The notes under the pieces are model-generated. The model was not told the origin of the DNA. It did no database searches and saw only the letters and a list, made by a program, of their open reading frames with translations. A DNA stretch of 64,000 nucleotides from positions 91,933 through 155,932 of the forward strand of contig NZ_KB902273.1 in NCBI RefSeq assembly GCF_000379445.1, written 5' to 3'. The translations under genes were made by a program, and so were the position numbers. Shown here piece by piece: positions 17,108-24,826 of the stretch (its first letter is position 1; each line of letters begins with the position of its first letter). The DNA comes from Fangia hongkongensis FSC776 = DSM 21703 (GTDB lineage Bacteria > Pseudomonadota > Gammaproteobacteria > Francisellales > Francisellaceae).

Positions 17108-17735
17108 AATATACCATAAATTTGTCATACTTTTTTTGCTCATGCTATTGGGAGCTACTGGCTATGCCAGCGTGAATAATCATGAGAATAGCAGCATTTA
17201 CCAGCACCCACTATCAGCCAAGAATATCACTCAGTTTAATCAGGTGCAGACTGAGCAGGCAAAGTTTTATCATATTACAGGCGATTTTGTACAAACGCGT
17301 AAAATGGCGCTTTTATCAAAACCGCTTGTGTCGACAGGGACTTTCCAGTTGATTAAAGCAAAGGGACTTATTTGGCAACAGAAAAAGCCATTTGCTTCAA
17401 AGCTGGTTGTGACAGATGATAAAATTGAGCAATCGATTGAGAATAATCCGCCTTTTGTACTAACAGCGAAACAGCAGCCGATTGTTTTTGCATTTACACG
17501 CGTGTTTTTATCGATCTTTAAAGGTAATACACAGGCAATCAAGGAGTATTTCAATATCTATTTTACAGGGGATACAAAACATTGGCAGCTTGCATTAGTC
17601 CCAAAAGGCTCACCGCTTAACAAGGCAATTAAAAGTGTTGAGGTGACAGGTGGCAGATATGCTGACTCTATTGTTATTCATGAGGCAAAAGGCAATGATA
17701 TGGAAATTAAATTTTCAAAGGTTGTTGTGAAATAA
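17100..17735 (+). CDS. LolA-like outer-membrane lipoprotein carrier (ApeL-like)
   Basis: Periplasmic protein of 211 residues. The signal peptide spans about residues 1-24 (HKFVILFLLMLLGATGYA). The mature part has the LolA pattern ITGDFVQTRKMALLSKPLVSTGTFQLIKAKGLIWQQKKPF. Relatives shuttle lipoproteins from inner to outer membrane; cluster members of this branch may escort the finished polyene lipid. The start at 17100 gives a proper signal peptide and overlaps the thioesterase stop. In known aryl-polyene clusters an MMPL exporter gene comes next; here it is absent. Confidence 0.8.
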   Translation: MHKIYHKFVILFLLMLLGATGYASVNNHENSSIYQHPLSAKNITQFNQVQTEQAKFYHITGDFVQTRKMALLSKPLVSTGTFQLIKAKGLIWQQKKPFASKLVVTDDKIEQSIENNPPFVLTAKQQPIVFAFTRVFLSIFKGNTQAIKEYFNIYFTGDTKHWQLALVPKGSPLNKAIKSVEVTGGRYADSIVIHEAKGNDMEIKFSKVVVK

Positions 17736-17774
17736 CCTAAAAACCTATTTTTATTGTGAATATAAGGTGAAAGC

Positions 17775-18683
17775 ATGATGGAAGAAGTCTTTGATGTAGC
17801 AATTATTGGTGGTAGTTTTTCTGGCATAAGTGCAGCGCTTTTTTTGGCAAATGCAATGCGCAAGGTCGTTATTATTGATGATAAACAACCAAGGAATAAA
17901 GATGCTGATGTTGCATTTAACTTGCCAACGTATAATCAGAAAGATGCTAGAGTATGGCTTCAATGTGCAAATGAAGAGCTAGATCAATTCCCTAAAGTTA
18001 GCCGTGTAGAGGATGAGGTGGTTTCAATTGCAAAGGAGCAAGCATGTTTTACTTTGAGTCTAAAAAGTCATAAGAAGTTGACGAGTAAAAAAATTATATT
18101 TGCCACTGGAGTGAAAGATATTCTGCCAAATATTCAGGGAATATCACGTTTTTGGCCACAGAATATATTTCACTGTCCATATTGTATTGCCTATAAGCTT
18201 CAAAATGAAGCGCTTGCTATTTATAGTACGATAGAGGAGGCATATCAAATGGCGCTGATTATTTGCAAATGGACAGATAAACTCACAGTGCTCACCGATG
18301 GACATAACCCACTGACAACTGATCAATATCAGCATTTACAGTCTTTAGGTATTTCAGTTGTTGATACACCGATTCATTATCTTGATGGCATTGTGGGAGA
18401 AAAGATAGAGGTTGATTTCAATAGTGGAGAGAATCAGTCTTTCAGAGGAGTATTCATGCATCTTGATTTTGAATTGAAGGCAAAAACACTTATTCAATCA
18501 CTAGGCTGCAAGATCACGGAAAATAAGCTTGTTGAGATAAATAGTGAGTATCAAACAACTATAGAGGGTGTGTATGCCATTGGTGATATAACAACAATGG
18601 TACAAAAGTTAACAACAGCTATAGCCAGTGGAACCGAGGCTGCCTTTTTTCTTGACCATACTCTATCCTTTGAGTATGGTTAA
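17775..18683 (+). CDS. Thioredoxin-reductase-like FAD/NAD(P) oxidoreductase
   Basis: Flavoprotein of 302 residues. FAD-binding GGSFSGISAALFLAN near residue 12, a second dinucleotide-binding region near residue 150, and GVYAIGDITTMVQKL near the end match thioredoxin-reductase-type enzymes. A redox CPYC sits in FHCPYCIAYKL, in the place where such enzymes carry their disulfide. It resembles the low-molecular-weight disulfide/GliT-like branch more than true TrxB. It follows the LolA-like gene after 39 bases in the same direction, so it could share the operon; it is not a usual aryl-polyene gene. Confidence 0.8.
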   Translation: MMEEVFDVAIIGGSFSGISAALFLANAMRKVVIIDDKQPRNKDADVAFNLPTYNQKDARVWLQCANEELDQFPKVSRVEDEVVSIAKEQACFTLSLKSHKKLTSKKIIFATGVKDILPNIQGISRFWPQNIFHCPYCIAYKLQNEALAIYSTIEEAYQMALIICKWTDKLTVLTDGHNPLTTDQYQHLQSLGISVVDTPIHYLDGIVGEKIEVDFNSGENQSFRGVFMHLDFELKAKTLIQSLGCKITENKLVEINSEYQTTIEGVYAIGDITTMVQKLTTAIASGTEAAFFLDHTLSFEYG

Positions 18684-18733
18684 TAATGTAACTAAAGGAA
18701 ACGTTTATCATCTTAGATCTGAAAAAAACGGAG

Positions 18734-19492
18734 ATGAAAGTGTATAAGACGATGACATGCAAAAAACTACTTACCATGGCTTTTTTGTGTTTAACGGCGC
18801 TGTTTTTGATAAGTTGCTCTCAATCGCCTGAAAAACCAGATTTTAAATCCATCACCAATATTAAAGAAAGAAAGCAGGCATTTATTAACTTTATGTTGCC
18901 GCTTATTCATCAAGCGCAGGCAAAAGTACTCAATGAGAGACAGGTTTTACTGAACATTAATGCAAAGGTGATTCAGGGCAATAAGCTGTCTAAATCACAG
19001 CTTACAGCCTTAGAAGGTTTTGCAAAAAGTTATAAAGTCCCTTTTAATCCATCGTATCCAAATTATGCTATTTTCCCACTTTTAATGCGCGTCAATGTTA
19101 TTCCAACCAGTATGGTTTTAGCACAGGCTGCGCTTGAATCTGGCTGGGGAACTTCAAGATTTGCCGTTCAGGGGAATAATTATTTTGGTCAGCACTGCTT
19201 TAGTAAAGGCTGTGGTATGGTGCCAAAAGACAGAGCAAAAGGTGCAATTAATGAAGTGGCAGTATTTGAGACGCCATTAGCAAGTGTTGATGCTTATTTT
19301 AAGCTTTTAAATACCGGAGACAAGTTTAAAGCATTTAGAAGAATGCGTGCTGATTTGCTGGCAAAAGGTAACCCGTTAACTGGAAAGGATCTTATTAGCA
19401 CATTGGTACATTATTCAGAGCTGAAAGATGGTGAATATGAAAAGCGCTTGCTTGTAACGATGGATTATAATGATCTATACAAATACAACTAA
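18734..19492 (+). CDS. Bax-like glucosaminidase (GH73) lipoprotein
   Basis: Protein of 252 residues. An N-terminal lipoprotein signal (AFLCLTALFLISC, Cys about residue 28) precedes a glucosaminidase-type domain: VIPTSMVLAQAALESGWGTSRFAVQGNNYFGQHC, where the Glu in ALESGWG is the catalytic acid, and FETPLASVDAYFKLLNT. It would cleave peptidoglycan glycan strands in the periplasm. The length and arrangement resemble the Bax/FlgJ C-terminal family. AAAACGGAG precedes the ATG. It starts 50 bases after the flavoprotein and precedes the oppositely oriented SRP RNA gene. Confidence 0.85.
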   Translation: MKVYKTMTCKKLLTMAFLCLTALFLISCSQSPEKPDFKSITNIKERKQAFINFMLPLIHQAQAKVLNERQVLLNINAKVIQGNKLSKSQLTALEGFAKSYKVPFNPSYPNYAIFPLLMRVNVIPTSMVLAQAALESGWGTSRFAVQGNNYFGQHCFSKGCGMVPKDRAKGAINEVAVFETPLASVDAYFKLLNTGDKFKAFRRMRADLLAKGNPLTGKDLISTLVHYSELKDGEYEKRLLVTMDYNDLYKYN

Positions 19493-19503
19493 TCTTTTGA
19501 CTG

Positions 19504-19606
19504 AATGCTGGTCCAGCCACATCTCGGCACACGAATCATTTGTTACCGCTGCTTCCTTCCGGACCTGACGGGGTTCACAAACTATCGTCGCAAGAGGACC
19601 AAACCA
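19504..19606 (-). ncRNA. ffs: Signal recognition particle RNA (4.5S, small bacterial type)
   Basis: The minus strand carries the SRP tip: GTCAGGTCCGGAAGGAAGCAGC, followed by GGTAAC, the asymmetric loop region bound by Ffh. The ends pair as GGTCC...GGACC and the whole folds as one long hairpin of about 100 nt, the gammaproteobacterial 4.5S form. The RNA joins Ffh for co-translational targeting of membrane proteins. The exact ends are estimated from the pairing; the core lies at about 19510-19600. It lies alone between two plus-strand genes. Confidence 0.93.
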
Positions 19607-19614
19607 ACGGATGG

Positions 19615-19644
19615 TATTATTTCTTGTTTGGCTGATAATTTCAA
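19615..19644 (-). promoter_or_regulatory. ffs: Candidate promoter of the SRP RNA gene
   Basis: On the minus strand, TTGAAA at 19639-19644 and ATAATA at 19615-19620 are separated by 18 bases. The start point would fall a few bases before the first pairing bases of the SRP RNA. Confidence 0.45.
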
Positions 19645-19725
19645 GCTTTAAATTAAAGTTTTACAAGCAACGATTTGTATAACATCAGCTATAATGGGAA
19701 TAAAGCCACTTTAGGAGGACGCAGC

Positions 19726-20262
19726 ATGGCAAAAAATATCGACTTGGAAGACTATCTCAACACGCAAACTTTACGCGGAAAACTATACTTATCTGTTGAA
19801 ATGACCGTGGCAATTTTCATTTGCTTTTTATTGGGTTATATAATGACAGCAAGTAATGGCGGTATGCCTGCTATCAGTGCTCTATGGTGTGCTATTTCAG
19901 CGATTACGGTACTACATGACACAAGAAAAGAGACTATTCATTCGGGTATCATAAGAGTGATTGGCTCTTTGATAGGCGCCTTGATAAGTGGTATTTTATT
20001 GAGTTATTTTTCAGCCGGTTTTTGGGTGTTACTACCGATGATGTTCATTATATCGATTATTTGTAAACTGATTAATTTTGAAGAAGGTTTACGCTTAGCC
20101 TTACTAACGGCCGCTGTGGTGTTTGCAGTCAGCTATGCAAGTCCAAGTGTATCTGGCTATGAAAATGCGATATTTAGATTTTTGGAATCACTTGTGGGGA
20201 CCGCCGTTGCCGTCGCACTTAGGATCGTAGCATTAAAGCTTTTAACTCGGAGTAATGTGTAG
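19726..20262 (+). CDS. FUSC/aromatic-acid-exporter-like membrane protein
   Basis: Inner-membrane protein of 178 residues with about five to six hydrophobic segments. The pattern resembles the N-terminal membrane half of FUSC/ArAE (YqjA/YgaE-like) exporters: LYLSVEMTVAIFICFLLGY, AISALWCAISAITVLHDTRKETIHSG and GIIRVIGSLIGALISGILLSYF, with the HDTRKET region typical of this fold. The cytoplasmic half of full-length exporters is missing, so it may work as a truncated or partnered form. TAGGAGGACGCAGC gives a strong ribosome-binding site 8 bases before the ATG, which fixes this start over an upstream in-frame one at 19675. Confidence 0.75.
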   Translation: MAKNIDLEDYLNTQTLRGKLYLSVEMTVAIFICFLLGYIMTASNGGMPAISALWCAISAITVLHDTRKETIHSGIIRVIGSLIGALISGILLSYFSAGFWVLLPMMFIISIICKLINFEEGLRLALLTAAVVFAVSYASPSVSGYENAIFRFLESLVGTAVAVALRIVALKLLTRSNV

Positions 20263-20375
20263 AGTAATAAACAACTCACTAATCAATATAGTTTTGGCGG
20301 TATAATTTTTATTTATTTTCTCACACAAATTCAAGTACACTAATCTTTCACATGGCAATAAGAGGGAAAAGTTAT

Positions 20376-22097
20376 ATGTGGAAGATTATCAAATCATTAA
20401 TGTTATCAGGATTACTCTGTTCAATGTTATCTCAACTGCTATTTTCAGCAGAGGTATTACAAGAAGGAGATGAGCGATTTTACCCAGTGGAAACATCCTC
20501 AGGAGTTGTTGCCTCTCAAGAGGCACTTGCCAGCAAAGCAGGTGCTGAAATTTTACAACAAGGTGGTAATGCGGTTGATGCTGCGGTAGCAACTGGCTTT
20601 GCTTTGGCTGTCACCTTGCCAAAGGCTGGGAATTTAGGGGGCGGTGGTTTTATGGTTGTATGGCTTAATAAAGAGAAAAAATCCATTGCAATTAATTATC
20701 GCGAAAAAGCCCCGCTTTTAGCCAGTTCAGATATGTATTTAAATGAGAAAAAAGAGGTCGATCGAAATAAAATTTCAGGCACGTACCTTGCCTCTGGTAC
20801 ACCTGGCACAGTTGCAGGGTTGATACTAGCGCAAAAAACCTATGGAAAGCTTTCTTTGGCTCAAGTGATGGCGCCTGCTATTAAACTTGCCAAGGAAGGA
20901 TTTGTGATGAACTATCCACTTTATCTTTCTTTATTAGAGGCAAAACCATGGTTGAGTAAATCAAAAGCATCGATGGCGATTTTCTTTAAAAAAGACGGTA
21001 GTAGCTATTTACCGGGAGAGCGCTTTAAGCAGCCTCAACTTGCTTGGACATTAGAGAGAATTGCAAAGACAAATGGTAAAGACTTTTATCATGGAGAGAT
21101 TGCTAAGAGGCTTGCTAAAGACTTTAAAGACAACGGTGGGTTGATCACTTTAAAGGACTTAAATAGTTACAAAGCAGAGATTGTAGAGCCTGTTAAAGGT
21201 AATTATAAAGGATATACAGTTTATTCTATGCCACCGCCAAGTTCAGGTGGTGTCATCCTTGTTGAGCTCTTGAATATTCTTGAGAATTTTCCACTTAAAG
21301 AATACGGTGCTAACAGTGCAAAGGCCATTCATGTCATGACTGAAGCAATGAATTATGCCTATAATGATCGGAACAGTGATCTTGGTGATCCGCATTTTAT
21401 TAAAATGGATTTATCTGAACTTCTATCTAAGAAGTACGCAGCTTCAATTGCAGCTAAAATAGATCCAAAGGAGCATACCCCAGCATCAGCAATCAGCAAA
21501 ATAAAGCCAGATGACTTAGAGAGCAATCAAACCACTCAATATTCTGTCGTGGATAAAGAGGGAAATATGGTATCAAATACCTACACATTGAACTATTCCT
21601 ACGGTAGTGGCATCAGTGCAAATGGACTTGGGTTTTTGCTGAATAATGAAATGGATGACTTTACTGCCAAAGTTGGTGTGGCAAATGCTTATGGATTGAT
21701 TCAAGGTGAGGCAAATAATATTGCTCCCGGGAAACAACCATTAAGCTCAATGACACCAACTATCGTGCTGAATAAAGAAGGTGAGCCGTATTTTGCAACA
21801 GGTTCTCCCGGTGGTAGCCGTATTATCACAACGACGTTACAGGTTATTCTTAATGTGCTTGAGTACGGCTATAACTTACAAACTGCAGTGAGTTTGCCGC
21901 GAGTACACAGCCAGCTGTGGCCAGATGAGATTAGGATAGAGCAAGGTATTAGCCCTGATACAATTGAGCTTCTTAAGAAAATGGGACATAAAGTCAGCTT
22001 ACTTCCAGCAATGGGGGCAGCTGAGTCAGTTATGTTGAAAAATGGACATTTTTATGGCGCTGCTGACCCAAGGCGATCTGGGGCGTTAGCCGCATAG
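20376..22097 (+). CDS. ggt: Gamma-glutamyltransferase
   Basis: Periplasmic gamma-glutamyl transpeptidase/glutathione hydrolase precursor of 573 residues. After a signal peptide (IIKSLMLSGLLCSMLSQLLFSA), the large subunit contains GGNAVDAAVATGFALAVTLPKAGNLGGGGFM. Self-cleavage would occur before the nucleophile Thr in NQTTQYSVVDKEGN, and the small subunit has MTPTIVLN and GSPGGSRIITTTLQVI. It degrades extracellular or periplasmic glutathione, which supplies cysteine to cysteine-requiring Francisella-type bacteria. The start at 20376 is preceded by AGAGGG; an ATG at 20352 is less likely. Confidence 0.95.
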   Translation: MWKIIKSLMLSGLLCSMLSQLLFSAEVLQEGDERFYPVETSSGVVASQEALASKAGAEILQQGGNAVDAAVATGFALAVTLPKAGNLGGGGFMVVWLNKEKKSIAINYREKAPLLASSDMYLNEKKEVDRNKISGTYLASGTPGTVAGLILAQKTYGKLSLAQVMAPAIKLAKEGFVMNYPLYLSLLEAKPWLSKSKASMAIFFKKDGSSYLPGERFKQPQLAWTLERIAKTNGKDFYHGEIAKRLAKDFKDNGGLITLKDLNSYKAEIVEPVKGNYKGYTVYSMPPPSSGGVILVELLNILENFPLKEYGANSAKAIHVMTEAMNYAYNDRNSDLGDPHFIKMDLSELLSKKYAASIAAKIDPKEHTPASAISKIKPDDLESNQTTQYSVVDKEGNMVSNTYTLNYSYGSGISANGLGFLLNNEMDDFTAKVGVANAYGLIQGEANNIAPGKQPLSSMTPTIVLNKEGEPYFATGSPGGSRIITTTLQVILNVLEYGYNLQTAVSLPRVHSQLWPDEIRIEQGISPDTIELLKKMGHKVSLLPAMGAAESVMLKNGHFYGAADPRRSGALAA

Positions 22098-22124
22098 ATA
22101 CGTTATAAAGAGGCAAGGCGTTTG

Positions 22125-23483
22125 TTAGATATACACTGATAAATCAAGCGTCACTTCATTTGATACCAAGTTTGAATAGGTAATCATTCTGCCATACTCT
22201 AAACCAACTAATACATTGTCAGTGAAAAATGGCCTTTGCATACTTGCTGTATAAAGCTCTCTCACCCCCATGATATTATAGCCATCTTTGGCATCACCAC
22301 CTAACTGAACGGCAAGGTTTTGTGTGTTATAGGCGCGGTTATAAGAGATGGAAAAAGCCGTTTCACGGTTGAATATTGGGGTAGAGTAAGTGCCTTGTAA
22401 ATACCATGCGCTTGCTCTGGCATTATTCGTATAAGCTTTTGAGAAGGTTGTTGTTGCATAGCCGCCTGAAAGCCCATAATTGTTATAGCCTAATTTTCCA
22501 TCAAAATTAATTACAGAGTTTCTGTCATTTTCTGGAATTTTATTGCTGCCTGTTACACTGCTTGACTGGTTCAGTGCGCCCATGTCAGTGCCTTGCCAGT
22601 TATAAACATAACCTACAATACCCGAGTATTCAAATTTACCGATGTTATTGCCATATGCCATGCTATACAGTGCATTTGTACTGGTATCAGATCCACCATT
22701 AAAGAGCGATAAATTAGCAACAAAATTGTCTTTAGCATAGCCAAGTGTCACATTGGATTCATAACCAGGTCGAAATAGCATTTGCGTTAGACCACCGACC
22801 CACGGAGCACCACCATTAAAGGTACCCAAAGACATCCGTGTTTTACCCACTGTGGCATAAAAAGGAGTAGTAGCTAAGTTACCAAAGGTCACAAAGGCTT
22901 CTTTAACAAAAACATCAGTACTTTGTGAGCCTTCTAGGGTTAAGTTTGCTTGCACATATTTACCTAAGTTTGAAACAGCATACATTCTACCTGTTGTGAT
23001 ATAAGTGCCATATCCTGATTTATAGCTGACTTTATTAAGAGTATCTGTACCTTCATAAGCAGGCATATCATCTCCCCACCAACCCTGTGTGTCAGATTCA
23101 ATATAGCCACCAAAGATAAGCGCATTGTCTCCATAATCGTTACGCGCTTGCAAGAGCGCAAGCGGATATTGTGATGAGGGCATCAAGCCAAAAGGAACGC
23201 TGCCCTTTGCATTATCTAGCTCCAACAGACTTAAGGATCCTTGTTGTGTCACACCCTTTTGATCAGGGTTTTTCTCTTTGACCGTTGTTTGTCCAGATGA
23301 TAGTGATTGCTGGTTTTTCTCAAGTGTAGCAATTTGTGCTTTTAACTCGGCAATTTGCGCTTGAACGGATGTATTTTCATTAGCATCGGTAACATTGTCG
23401 TTATTGGTATCAGCAGCATAGCTCGTATAAGTAGAGGCAATGCTTAAAGCTAAAATAGAGGTTGTAATAGATTTTATTTTCAT
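22125..23483 (-). CDS. LbtU/FslE-type siderophore porin (outer membrane)
   Basis: Outer-membrane protein of 452 residues. A signal peptide ends at TSYAA. A short coiled coil follows (QAQIAELKAQIATLEKNQ, about residues 40-60), then a beta-strand-rich region with many alternating aromatic strands and a C-terminal aromatic/hydrophobic strand (TLDLSVYI). This is the layout of the LbtU family (DUF3573), which includes the Legionella legiobactin receptor and the Francisella FslE/FupA paralogs. It probably takes up an iron-siderophore complex without TonB. It lies 30 kb from the iron ABC importer at 53.6 kb. No clear Fur box was found upstream. Confidence 0.75.
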   Translation of the reverse strand: MKIKSITTSILALSIASTYTSYAADTNNDNVTDANENTSVQAQIAELKAQIATLEKNQQSLSSGQTTVKEKNPDQKGVTQQGSLSLLELDNAKGSVPFGLMPSSQYPLALLQARNDYGDNALIFGGYIESDTQGWWGDDMPAYEGTDTLNKVSYKSGYGTYITTGRMYAVSNLGKYVQANLTLEGSQSTDVFVKEAFVTFGNLATTPFYATVGKTRMSLGTFNGGAPWVGGLTQMLFRPGYESNVTLGYAKDNFVANLSLFNGGSDTSTNALYSMAYGNNIGKFEYSGIVGYVYNWQGTDMGALNQSSSVTGSNKIPENDRNSVINFDGKLGYNNYGLSGGYATTTFSKAYTNNARASAWYLQGTYSTPIFNRETAFSISYNRAYNTQNLAVQLGGDAKDGYNIMGVRELYTASMQRPFFTDNVLVGLEYGRMITYSNLVSNEVTLDLSVYI

Positions 23484-23704
23484 GATTAAGCGTTAAATTC
23501 TCAATGTTAGGTTTATATTATCAACAAATGCTACCACTGTAATCAGGGATTATGCTGATGATATATCTTATGTTAATAAAAGTGGCAGAATCATACCAAG
23601 TTCAATCCAAATGTACATATAGAGATGGAAAGCTTTATGAAAGTTTTACACTTCTTAAGAAGTCTTACATTGATAAAACCACCATTTTTTGGCTATGCTA
23701 CTGT
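23484..23704. other. Intergenic region upstream of the LbtU-like gene
   Basis: Together with the repeat element that follows and the leader of the SDR gene, this forms a 584-base stretch without a believable gene. It must hold the promoter of the LbtU-like gene; the minus strand has AATATAAAC-type -10-like sequence near 23520 but no clear -35. The open frame across 23552-23842 runs through the mobile repeat and looks spurious. Confidence 0.4.
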
Positions 23705-23871
23705 TATACCACCCGCAAACCATTTCACCCTATTTCTGCCATTGAATTTCTTGTTCTTTTGAGTCATCAGATATTGCTAATAGTCCGAGCTATTACCTGC
23801 AACCCAATGACTCAAAACTATCAAAAACTGCTTCAACATTAAACACCGCAAAATGATTCGCGAGTGGTATA
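23705..23871 (-). mobile_element. 167-bp MITE-like element, copy A
   Basis: Non-coding element bounded by TATACCACCCGCAAACCATT and, in inverted orientation, TATACCACTCGCGAATCATT, so it has imperfect terminal inverted repeats of about 21-26 bp. Both ends contain TA, compatible with a TA target duplication as in IS630/Tc1-mariner-type elements. The centre holds an 11-bp perfect inverted repeat TTTTGAGTCAT/ATGACTCAAAA. Copy B at 61722-61888 has the same length and differs at only four positions. No transposase is encoded, so it would need one supplied elsewhere. It lies between the LbtU-like and SDR genes without disrupting either. Confidence 0.85.
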
Positions 23872-24067
23872 GACTTCCTAATATTCCACAATTATACACT
23901 TGTTCCCTTTTATGTTCCCAATGCATAATGCCGATGAGCAGGGGGTGTGCTGAACTACAAGGTTAGCAAAAAATCACCGATTCACTTTCTTAATGCCTGT
24001 TCGTGTATAGCTAAGCGAGCTTTATATGCTAGTATTGCTTGGCTGTTAATAGAATAAAGGAAGTGAG

Positions 24068-24826
24068 ATGAGAAAATTTGCAATCGTAACAGGTGGAAGT
24101 AGGGGTATTGGATTCGCTGTTGCCAAATATTTAGCAAAATCAGGCTATGATTTAGCATTGATTGCAAGAGATCAAGCCAAATTAACAGAGGCAAAATTAG
24201 CGATAGAAATAGAGTCCCCGGATGCTGAGGTGAGTATATATGCATCTGATATTGGTGATGCAGAAAAATCCTATCAGCTGACTCAGAAAATTTGTCAAAG
24301 TACAAAGCAAGTTGATGTTTTGTTTAATAATGCTGGGGTTGCATTAGCTGGAACAGATGAGCTTTCTATCAGTGATATGCAAAGCATGTTAAATATCAAT
24401 GTGATGGGTGTGTTTGCTGTTGCAAAAGCAGTTCTAGAGAAAATGGCTGAGCAAAAATCAGGCTATATTATGAACCTATCTTCTATGTCAGGTAGAAGGT
24501 CTTTGCCTAGAATGGGCGGATATGGTGCCAGCAAATTCGCAGTCAGTGGTTTAACCGAGGCTTTATTTGCAAAGTATGTCCCACAAGGCATTCAAGTGAC
24601 AGCAATTTGTCCAGGTGTGATTGATACGGATATGACCAGAGGTGTAAGTTTGGAAAATGCCGATAAAATCCAGCTTACAGATATTGTTGCGACAGTTGAT
24701 TATCTATTAACTGTTGGAAGGCAGACTGCCATTCCATTTATTGAGATGAGAAATAGTGCTTTGGTTGGCAAAGATGGGAGCTTATCCAATGCTAAAAAGG
24801 CTGATCAGCCTCTAGAAAACGCTTAG
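24068..24826 (+). CDS. Short-chain dehydrogenase/reductase
   Basis: Classical SDR oxidoreductase of 252 residues. The NAD(P)-binding glycine motif is TGGSRGIG at residues 8-15, the NNAG motif follows at about residue 90, and the active site is YGASK with an upstream Ser in NLSSMSG. The Arg in SRGIG suggests NADPH. The substrate cannot be read. AAAGGAAGTGAG gives a good ribosome-binding site, and TGCTAGTAT at about 24027-24035 is a possible extended -10. Its end overlaps the convergent aminotransferase gene by 4 bases. Confidence 0.92.
   Translation: MRKFAIVTGGSRGIGFAVAKYLAKSGYDLALIARDQAKLTEAKLAIEIESPDAEVSIYASDIGDAEKSYQLTQKICQSTKQVDVLFNNAGVALAGTDELSISDMQSMLNINVMGVFAVAKAVLEKMAEQKSGYIMNLSSMSGRRSLPRMGGYGASKFAVSGLTEALFAKYVPQGIQVTAICPGVIDTDMTRGVSLENADKIQLTDIVATVDYLLTVGRQTAIPFIEMRNSALVGKDGSLSNAKKADQPLENA

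Noticed and set aside
23552..23842. 96-codon open frame next to the LbtU-like gene
   Set aside because: More than half lies inside the mobile repeat element, with no ribosome-binding site or recognisable protein pattern.
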